A stretch of DNA of 7,142 nucleotides from CAUZSM01 sp963582685 (GTDB lineage Archaea; Thermoplasmatota; Poseidoniia; Poseidoniales; Thalassarchaeaceae), in the NCBI GenBank assembly GCA_963582685.1, contig CAUZSM010000095.1, positions 1 to 7,142 on the forward strand, read 5' to 3'. Below, piece after piece: positions 1 through 5,121 of this stretch. The position numbers and the translations under genes were made by a program. Each line of letters opens with the position of its first letter. Positions within the stretch are counted from its first letter, which is position 1. The notes under the pieces were generated by a model. That model saw only the letters and a list, made by a program, of their open reading frames with translations. It did no database searches and had not been told where the DNA came from.

Positions 1-401
1 TCATTCTCATCATCGTCGTTCATGTAACAGAGAGTATCCTCCAACGCTTCAGAGGGCATGAGTTCTGTCATCGCCTTAGCGAGCATGCTCTTGCCAGTGC
101 CGGGGTCACCAATCAGCATCATGTGGCGACGCTGTTCAGCTGCCTTTAGGATGACGATATTAGCGTCCTCCTGACCAATCACCTGATCGACCAAACGCTC
201 CGGGATAGGAACCTCACTGGTCGATTCAAATTCGATGTTATTCAACCAAACATCCACAGATGAGTCCTCAATCAAGTCATCCTTGGTCTTGGATTGAGAT
301 TCAACGGTCACTTCCTTCGGTGCCTCAGCATCGAGGACGTCGATAACAGCCACCTCATCACTGCCATCTTCCGGCAGTTCTTCTAGGGATTCGTCACTCA
401 T
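1..401 (-). CDS. lonB: LonB-type archaeal ATP-dependent Lon protease, N-terminal fragment (C-terminus beyond left edge)
   Basis: This is a AAA+ serine protease that in archaea is anchored to the cytoplasmic membrane and degrades misfolded and regulatory proteins. Only the first 133 codons are visible, and the frame is open at the window edge. Residues 66-78 (IPERLVDQVIGQE) match the segment that opens the LonB ATPase. Residues 88-97 (AEQRRHMMLI) lead into a perfect Walker A, GDPGTGKS, at 98-105. The run ELMPSEALEDTL and then the acidic NDDDEN at the edge follow the order seen in LonB proteins. The Walker B, the LonB transmembrane insert and the Ser-Lys proteolytic dyad lie outside the window. 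The start is fixed by a GGAGGTG five bases upstream. The first ~62 residues are acidic, low in complexity and apparently longer than the usual LonB leader. The gene is divergent from trmI. A related MoxR-type ATPase is less likely because of the IPERLVDQVIGQ/QRRHMMLIG combination. Confidence 0.88.
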   Translation of the reverse strand, partial: MSDESLEELPEDGSDEVAVIDVLDAEAPKEVTVESQSKTKDDLIEDSSVDVWLNNIEFESTSEVPIPERLVDQVIGQEDANIVILKAAEQRRHMMLIGDPGTGKSMLAKAMTELMPSEALEDTLCYMNDDDEN

Positions 402-406
402 CGGAA

Positions 407-413
407 CACCTCC
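407..413 (-). promoter_or_regulatory. Shine-Dalgarno of lonB
   Basis: On the minus strand this reads GGAGGTG, followed by a 5-nt spacer (TTCCG) and the ATG at 401-399. It is the strongest ribosome-binding site in the window and decides the lonB start. Confidence 0.8.
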
Positions 414-438
414 GTCAATCTTCTCCCCTACCGCTACC

Positions 439-450
439 CACTTTAATGTG
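439..450 (-). promoter_or_regulatory. Candidate TATA element for lonB
   Basis: On the minus strand this reads CACATTAAAGTG, an AT-rich core in an otherwise GC-richer spacer. An archaeal TATA box lies about 25 bp before the transcription start, so transcription would begin near 418-420. That gives a leader of about 20 nt carrying the GGAGGTG. A second AT-rich option is CAATAA at 454-459. The placement is by spacing and composition only; no clear BRE is seen. Confidence 0.28.
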
Positions 451-468
451 CGGTTATTGAACAGTTGC

Positions 469-497
469 CGCCCGTGAGGGCTATGCCCTCTCGGGCG
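469..497. repeat. Long inverted repeat (hairpin) in the lonB/trmI spacer
   Basis: The arms CGCCCGTGAGGGC (469-481) and GCCCTCTCGGGCG (485-497) are complementary over 13 positions with one T:T mismatch, around the 3-nt loop TAT. There is no T-run on either side on either strand, so it does not look like an intrinsic terminator. An alternative fold uses only CCC-GTGA-GGG (471-480), which has a GNRA-type tetraloop. It lies between the candidate divergent promoters, so it may act as DNA (a protein site or cruciform) rather than RNA. Confidence 0.7.
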
Positions 498-500
498 AGC

Positions 501-519
501 CAAAACAGTAACTATTTTG
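501..519. promoter_or_regulatory. 19-bp palindrome, candidate operator overlapping a TATA-like stretch for trmI
   Basis: The sequence CAAAACAGTAACTATTTTG is a dyad: half-sites CAAAACAGT and ACTATTTTG match as reverse complements at 8 of 9 positions around a central A. This is the size and form of a site for a dimeric helix-turn-helix regulator. Its right half contains ACTATTTTG, the most TATA-like stretch upstream of trmI. If it is used, transcription would start near 540 and leave a leader of about 100 nt. The dyad is seen directly; the operator and promoter roles are inferred. Confidence 0.4.
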
Positions 520-577
520 TGATGACGATGAAATCCGCAACATTGACAACAATCGCATCACTCGCAGCACATAACCA

Positions 578-627
578 GCCGCCCACGAGGGTCGGCACCC
601 TGCTTGCAGGGTCTGGTTCACAGAACC
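578..627 (+). promoter_or_regulatory. Three abutting hairpins forming a structured leader of trmI
   Basis: Hairpin A (578-596) pairs GCCG-CCC with GGG-CGGC, seven G-C pairs with T592 bulged and tetraloop ACGA. Hairpin B (597-612) pairs ACCCTG with CAGGGT around CTTG. Hairpin C (615-627) pairs GGTTC with GAACC around ACA. They follow one another with gaps of 0 and 2 nt, and the GAGGT ribosome-binding site begins at the next base, 628. ACCCT (597-601) can alternatively pair with AGGGT (588-592), which would break A and B, so two exclusive folds exist. It is possibly a cis-regulatory leader. It does not match any riboswitch class I recognise, and coding pressure does not explain it unless trmI starts at the TTG at 604. 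Confidence 0.42.
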
Positions 628-632
628 GAGGT
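628..632 (+). promoter_or_regulatory. Shine-Dalgarno of trmI
   Basis: GAGGT is followed by a 7-nt spacer to the ATG at 640. This favours ATG 640 over the in-frame upstream TTG at 604, which would add 12 residues with no family resemblance and has no comparable site in front of it. Confidence 0.7.
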
Positions 633-639
633 ATGCGAA

Positions 640-1455
640 ATGACAGACGACGAACAAGTTGCATCGACGAGTTTCACTGCTCTGCGAGAAGAAAATGGAA
701 GGACATTCATCATCCCATTGATCGATGAGGAAATCAAGGTCAAAGGAGTAGGCAGACTCAACCCGAAAAAAGCCATTGGAGAGGGCCAACACGGTGATGA
801 GGTCATCATCGGTCAGAAGCGATTCACACGTATCGAACCTCGACTCCACGAATTGCGCAAGGGAATGCTGCGACGGGCCCAAATCATCAACCCGAAGGAT
901 GCAGGTCTTTTCCTAGCGTGGATGGGCATTGGGGTTGGTGACACTGTTTTCGAGGCAGGTCATGGTTCTGCGGGACTTGCCATGCAACTCGCCCGCATCC
1001 TCGGCAACTCAGGCACTCTGATTTCCGCGGAGAATCGTAGTGAACACGCCGAGGTTGGCGCCGCTAACATGAAGCGGGCGCAAGGCTGCTTTCAGGAGTT
1101 CCCCACATGGGTACTTCTCGAAGGCTCGGTCGAGGACGAGGAGTTGCTTCAGGACCTTGATGCAACACTGGACGGAGCGGAAATCGATGCTGCCATTCTC
1201 GACCTCCCCGAGCCGTGGGAATCCATCTCCGGAATTGCAGAGCGACTGCGGCAAGCAGGCAGACTTGGCTGCTATTGTCCGGTTTCAAGCCAGTTGGAGA
1301 AGAGTTGGCGGGCTGCCGAAGCCGCCGGACTTGAAGTCGAATGGGCCGGCGAAATAATCGAGAGACGCTGGACGATGGCGAGCAGAGGTGGCGTAAGACC
1401 CGGAAATACCCCGATGGGGCACACCGCTTTCCTGCTGATTGCAGTCAAACCCTAA
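640..1455 (+). CDS. trmI: tRNA (adenine-N1)-methyltransferase, TrmI family (m1A57/58)
   Basis: This enzyme transfers a methyl group from S-adenosylmethionine to N1 of adenine 58 in the T-loop of tRNA; some archaeal TrmI also modify A57. It usually works as a homotetramer in the cytoplasm. The protein has 271 residues, close to the ~250-280 of the family. The first ~75 residues fit the small beta N-terminal domain. Then come RRAQIINPKDAG (78-89), the family's RRTQIIYPKD motif; the SAM-binding loop EAGHGSAG (105-112); an acid at the end of strand 2 (E131); DLPEPWE (188-194), the catalytic-acid motif; and RPGNTPMGHTAFL (253-265), the C-terminal RxxxxMxGHTxFL signature. The SAM loop is unusual because the family normally reads EAGTGSG. 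The gene is divergent from lonB and converges on the surface-protein gene with a 4-nt stop overlap. Its SAM donor is made by metK, also in this window. Confidence 0.9.
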   Translation: MTDDEQVASTSFTALREENGRTFIIPLIDEEIKVKGVGRLNPKKAIGEGQHGDEVIIGQKRFTRIEPRLHELRKGMLRRAQIINPKDAGLFLAWMGIGVGDTVFEAGHGSAGLAMQLARILGNSGTLISAENRSEHAEVGAANMKRAQGCFQEFPTWVLLEGSVEDEELLQDLDATLDGAEIDAAILDLPEPWESISGIAERLRQAGRLGCYCPVSSQLEKSWRAAEAAGLEVEWAGEIIERRWTMASRGGVRPGNTPMGHTAFLLIAVKP

Positions 1456-4400
1456 TCCGACTCGTCCTCACCCTCAGCGGGGATGACACGATTCATTTCT
1501 TCGCAGGTCGGGCACTTGAATCGATACGGGGGCTCCTTGTCGGCTGGCAGCATTATTCTCGCCTCGCACGAGTGACAACGGGCAGTACCATCCTCCATCG
1601 GACGAATCTCTCCACGAGAACGCTCCTCGGCAAGGATTGAGGCTTCTTCCTCTACCTCAGAAGCTGAATCCCACGCATCTCGAGCGGAATCCTTGCCGCT
1701 CTTACGTGTGATGAAGCGAATCGCTGCAACAAGCAGTGCTGACAGCAGCCAGCCGGCTAGCAAAATCCACAGAAGTGCGCTGTTAGAAACTTCAGGGCCA
1801 CCATCCCACAGAGCAACAGTTGTGGGGGGTGGGGGTTCGTGTTCCACCGTCAATATCATTGGTTCTGAGTTGATTTGGTACGAGTGACCATCGTCAAGAG
1901 TCCCAGTTGCCTGCACGACCACCTCGACAGTTCCGACGTCCTTGTTACCCGAGGGGCGCAGTGTCAGCATGTATGAGGAGGATTCACCGGGGTCCAGAGC
2001 ATATCCTTGGCTTGGCACTCCATCTTCGATGAATGCCCAGTATGCATTGAGTTCATCAGCATACTCTCCAGACATGAATAGGAAGCCTCTGACCTCTTCG
2101 TTGCCGTTGTTCTGCACGTGTACCCCATAGGTTACCGATGCGTTCCACGGCATGGTCCATACCTCTCCGGTAATGGTGACTATGAGAATTGGGTCACCGT
2201 TCGATTGGCGTTCAGGATTGACATCGATGGTTGCGCTCGCGGTCGAAGATTCGCTTGCATCCGCGAGCGAGACTGCTGTGATGTTGAGATAGTGTGTACC
2301 AGCAAGCAGTCCATTGGCTGCTGTGCAACTCAAACCGAATGCAGTCGCTCCGCTGCCAGCAGCAAGAATCACTGTTCCTTGGTTATCGCAGGAGAAGTCT
2401 TCTTCGACGCTGATGACAAAGGTGTCTTCCGCTTCACCAAGGTTCTCGACGAACATAGTGGTAGTTGCAACTCCACCAGCATCGACTGAAGAGGAGGTGC
2501 TTGCGAGTGTTACGCGTACACCTACCGCCGGAATGGTAGCAGTGATTTGGAAGGAAGCTGAGACTTCAGCATCCGATTGGCTTGTCGCTGTCAGAGTCAT
2601 CGTCGCTTGTTCTGTCGAGCCGGCTCTGCGCAGACTAACCGTGACCTCGCCGCTCTCGCCTGCGTTGAGAGTGAGTTGCATGGGCGAAATGTCGACCTCA
2701 AATCCGGTCGTGCCGGTTAGCGACATGGAGATTGAATCAGGCTCGTTGCCGTCGTTGACGACTGTCGCGGTGAAAGTTGACTGCGCACGAGTGGATACAG
2801 CCAAACTGTCGCTCGCCACCAACAGTCTGACTGCGGCCTGCTGGCTGACATGGGCGGTCAAGGTGAATTGGTCGGAAAGACCGCTGGAGGAATCGATGCC
2901 ACTGACGTTGAACTGATAACTTCCTGAAGCGACTTCAGTAGTTACTGAGACCAATAGAGAACTGCTGGCTTCCTCACCCGCTGATACGTTGACTGGAGAG
3001 GTGGTGGTGATGCTGAATCCAGCCGGAGCGCCGCTCCAATCGATATCAACTGAAAGGTCACCAGTACCACCAGAACTCACATCGAAGGTGACGGTTGCAG
3101 GAGAATCTGAAGATACTGTGAACGAGCCACCCTGTGGCCCACTCATACTGAGAGCATACCATGCATCTACGTGCGCATAGACCGAAAACGCCGCACTCTC
3201 GGTGCCGTTTGAGGTGATGGCCTTCAGGAAGATGGTGTAGTCACCCACCAATTCAGTGCCAGCGTCTACACTGACAGAGAATGTGATATCTGTTGAAGCG
3301 CCACTGTCAACCTGCTGCCAGTTGGAAGAGAGAGTAACGTCCATTCCATCCGTACTGTTGTTAGCCAAACTCAAGCGGACCTGCTCGGATTCTGTGCCGT
3401 TATTCCATACCGTCACCGTGCCAGTATCACTGTAACCGGGAATAACCGTGAGGTCGGCAATCCCCCCATCTACAGTGATTGCAGATGCCGAGCCGACCGT
3501 GATCGAAGCGTAGTGTTCGTAGGTTCGGTTTGCGACCTCATCCCAGGAATGCATGGTGAGGTCGCAGTCATCTCCTTCGTGCGCAGTAGCATCGATGCTT
3601 ACCAGCACCTCGAATGTCTCGTTCTCACCGGGGTCTAGTCGGTCACCGTCCCCATCTGGGATGCTCGCTGAACATTGACCGGATACACCGACTATGGAAT
3701 GAATTGACTCGGCCTGATAATCTCCGATATTGCTGACGGTCACATAGACTGAGCCGTTCTCACTTGGCAGCCAAAGGTTACTATTATCCGTTGAAGAAAA
3801 AGTGAGGTTTTGGTTGCCTGAAACATTGACCACGATGGTTTCCTGCACGCTGAAATTTCCTAATGCAGAACCGGCAAACAGGTTGAATCCATACGCGCCG
3901 GGGCTCTCACCAGCAGGCACGCTGATTCGCAATGTGCTCTGTCTTGACTCGCCTGCACTCATGTTGGCAAGTGTGGAATCAAGCCAGCGGACCTCCCATC
4001 CGGAGGGTATCGCTCGTGGTCCAGAAGTGCCATTGCCTCCACTGCCATTGCCTCCACTGCCTGCTGAAGGCACCTGTGAGCAAAGTGATTCGTTGTCAAC
4101 CGAGGTAAAGTTGCGCCACAAAGATGCTGAGAAACACCATAATCCAGTACTGAGATTCCATGTTGAGTTCCACGAATGGTCTGAACCATTGGAGGTCCAA
4201 TTGTACAAACCGCTATCATAGGGGAAGAATGAGCCGTTTTCCTGCAGTGCCCAATTGACTAGATATGAGGCATTTGCTGTCAAATTCACCGAAGATAAAT
4301 CAGCGGTCAGGTTGCTACCGGTAACAGACAAACTCAACAGTAAATCCGGAGCGCTGGTATTGGTCCCGTTACCTGTCCCGTTACCCGTTCCGTTACCCGT

Positions 4401-5054
4401 TCCGTTGCCTGTCCCGTTGCCGGTTCCATTACCCCCAGTGCCGTTGCCGCCGCCACTGTAGTTGGCCCAGAAATCTGCAAGGTCCGGCTCATCATCGACT
4501 GATAGAATGAGGTGGTCCATTGCTGAGCCGCGATTCTCAATGCTAACATCAACATCAATTGAGGAATTGGTTGGCATGGTAATGAGGCCACTGTCACCGA
4601 CAGCATGATGGCCTATCCACGGTTCATATTGAGGAGCAACTGAGAGATACAGAGTGATGACGGAGGTGACGTTTTCGCCGCTATGGCTGACCACCAAATC
4701 CACACTGCTATGGTCAGCCATCGTCGCATTGGCATCAAGGCGAATAATCACAGTTGTCGTATCAGAGAACGTCGGAATCATCTGAGACATATGCTCGTCA
4801 GCAAGGGTGACATTCCAAACCAGCGGGGTGCCGCTTGCATCAACTGCAAGGTCAAAATCAGCAATTGAGGTATTGTTGTTGTGCACGGTGAGGGTCACGT
4901 TACTTGCAACACCCGGCAGCAAGATGACGTGGTCTTCGGATAAGTCAAGCAGAATGCGGCTGTCAGCAGCAGCAGTCGGCACAAAGGCGGCGAGCAAACT
5001 TGAGGCCAACAAAAGAAAGGCCAACGAAACGCTGCTTCTTTGAGAACCATCCAT
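1452..5054 (-). CDS. Large sequon-rich surface protein: signal peptide, about eight NEW3/CARDB-like beta domains, one TM anchor, cytoplasmic zinc ribbon
   Basis: This is a 1200-residue envelope protein of unknown ligand. A Sec signal peptide spans 1-30 (hydrophobic core 11-25, probable cleavage after AAA at 28-30). The ectodomain (31-1080) is a string of ~100-residue beta-sandwich units with the recurring pattern 'hydrophobic strand, N-x-G turn, AGE/PGE, alternating strands'. Approximate units are 31-140, 143-412 (interrupted), 413-522, 523-630, 631-738, 739-841, 842-946 and 947-1071. A Trp-rich module (236-331) sits inside the second unit between Asn-Gly-Thr linkers. DGDGDRLDPGEN (467-478) looks like a calcium loop. 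The ectodomain cysteines form three local pairs: 307/325, 461/497 and 889/910. A PPPP linker leads to a TM helix (~1092-1113) and a basic stop (RFITRK). The charged cytoplasmic tail has a CxxC-17-CxxC zinc ribbon (1160, 1163, 1181, 1184). I count 43 N-x-S/T sequons. The start is supported by TTGAGG seven bases upstream. It lies 67 bp downstream of metK. It could be an adhesin, an S-layer-associated stalk or a sensor. Confidence 0.82.
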   Translation of the reverse strand: MDGSQRSSVSLAFLLLASSLLAAFVPTAAADSRILLDLSEDHVILLPGVASNVTLTVHNNNTSIADFDLAVDASGTPLVWNVTLADEHMSQMIPTFSDTTTVIIRLDANATMADHSSVDLVVSHSGENVTSVITLYLSVAPQYEPWIGHHAVGDSGLITMPTNSSIDVDVSIENRGSAMDHLILSVDDEPDLADFWANYSGGGNGTGGNGTGNGTGNGTGNGTGNGTGNGTNTSAPDLLLSLSVTGSNLTADLSSVNLTANASYLVNWALQENGSFFPYDSGLYNWTSNGSDHSWNSTWNLSTGLWCFSASLWRNFTSVDNESLCSQVPSAGSGGNGSGGNGTSGPRAIPSGWEVRWLDSTLANMSAGESRQSTLRISVPAGESPGAYGFNLFAGSALGNFSVQETIVVNVSGNQNLTFSSTDNSNLWLPSENGSVYVTVSNIGDYQAESIHSIVGVSGQCSASIPDGDGDRLDPGENETFEVLVSIDATAHEGDDCDLTMHSWDEVANRTYEHYASITVGSASAITVDGGIADLTVIPGYSDTGTVTVWNNGTESEQVRLSLANNSTDGMDVTLSSNWQQVDSGASTDITFSVSVDAGTELVGDYTIFLKAITSNGTESAAFSVYAHVDAWYALSMSGPQGGSFTVSSDSPATVTFDVSSGGTGDLSVDIDWSGAPAGFSITTTSPVNVSAGEEASSSLLVSVTTEVASGSYQFNVSGIDSSSGLSDQFTLTAHVSQQAAVRLLVASDSLAVSTRAQSTFTATVVNDGNEPDSISMSLTGTTGFEVDISPMQLTLNAGESGEVTVSLRRAGSTEQATMTLTATSQSDAEVSASFQITATIPAVGVRVTLASTSSSVDAGGVATTTMFVENLGEAEDTFVISVEEDFSCDNQGTVILAAGSGATAFGLSCTAANGLLAGTHYLNITAVSLADASESSTASATIDVNPERQSNGDPILIVTITGEVWTMPWNASVTYGVHVQNNGNEEVRGFLFMSGEYADELNAYWAFIEDGVPSQGYALDPGESSSYMLTLRPSGNKDVGTVEVVVQATGTLDDGHSYQINSEPMILTVEHEPPPPTTVALWDGGPEVSNSALLWILLAGWLLSALLVAAIRFITRKSGKDSARDAWDSASEVEEEASILAEERSRGEIRPMEDGTARCHSCEARIMLPADKEPPYRFKCPTCEEMNRVIPAEGEDESD
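4029..4058. repeat. Two perfect 15-bp direct repeats encoding a Gly-Asn-Ser linker
   Basis: GCCATTGCCTCCACT occurs twice head to tail (4029-4043 and 4044-4058). On the minus strand it encodes the glycine/asparagine/serine linker around residues 333-342 of the surface protein, just after the Trp-rich module. It is a likely product of slippage or duplication. Confidence 0.85.
4062..4349 (-). other. Trp-rich, heavily sequon-bearing module inserted in the second beta domain of the surface protein
   Basis: This covers residues ~236-331. It contains six Trp (268, 286, 295, 299, 306, 313), about ten sequons and one probable disulfide (C307-C325). It is bounded by Asn-Gly-Thr repeats before and Gly-Gly-Asn-Gly repeats after. 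The flanking halves (about 143-200 and 345-412) together make one NEW3-like unit, so the module reads as an insertion in a surface loop. The fold is not recognised; the beta-like alternation at its start suggests another small sandwich. Confidence 0.5.
4365..4436. repeat. 12-bp tandem repeat encoding Gly-Asn-Gly-Thr units
   Basis: There are six contiguous 12-bp units of the form YCCGTTRCCYGT: five close copies at 4365-4424 and a degenerate sixth at 4425-4436. On the minus strand each unit encodes Gly-Asn-Gly-Thr, giving a run of NGT sequons within residues 204-231 of the surface protein. The length is a multiple of three, so copy-number change would keep the frame and only lengthen or shorten the linker. 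Confidence 0.9.
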
Positions 5055-5061
5055 GGCAGTG

Positions 5062-5067
5062 CCTCAA
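5062..5067 (-). promoter_or_regulatory. Shine-Dalgarno of the surface-protein gene
   Basis: On the minus strand TTGAGG is followed by a 7-nt spacer to the ATG at 5054. No clear TATA element is seen in the 67-bp gap to metK (5055-5121), nor a T-run terminator, which is compatible with read-through from metK. Confidence 0.55.
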
Positions 5068-5121
5068 CCCATGCCACTCATACGGTCCTCTTTGACATTG
5101 GCGCAAGTACGCATAGCGTTC

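Noticed and set aside
469..497. The strong hairpin as a bacterial-style terminator
   Set aside because: No T-run follows on either strand, and it lies upstream of both flanking genes rather than downstream of one.
519..546. C-box-like GTGATGA at 519-525, suggesting a C/D box guide RNA in the spacer
   Set aside because: No CTGA D or D' box follows at a workable distance, so the match to RTGATGA is probably chance.
570..635. Possible tRNA, because of GGTTC and stacked stems before trmI
   Set aside because: The middle stem has a 4-nt loop, the GGTTC stem a 3-nt loop, and there is no acceptor stem on either strand; a cloverleaf cannot be made.
604..639. TTG at 604 as the trmI start
   Set aside because: It lies inside a hairpin loop, lacks a ribosome-binding site, and adds 12 residues without family likeness; ATG 640 has GAGGT seven bases upstream.
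481..882. 133-codon open frame on the minus strand opposite trmI
   Set aside because: It lies antisense to a well-supported TrmI, has no recognisable domain, and would cover the promoter region.
1819..1837. G-rich run on the plus strand as a G-quadruplex or regulatory site
   Set aside because: It is the complement of the codons for the PPPP linker before the membrane helix; it has only two separated G-runs, too few for a quadruplex.
2314..2916. 200-codon open frame on the plus strand
   Set aside because: It is a mirror of the Ser/Thr/Val-rich surface-protein coding strand, which produces long antisense frames; no ribosome-binding site or domain was seen.
4255..4461. Plus-strand frame encoding repeated Pro-Leu-Pro-Val
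   Set aside because: It is simply the complement of the Gly-Asn-Gly-Thr repeat of the surface protein.
5051..5075. CATGG/CCATG pairing that could mask the surface-gene start codon
   Set aside because: It is a five-base stem with a 12-nt loop built on a self-complementary CCATGG; expected by chance, and it leaves the ribosome-binding site open.
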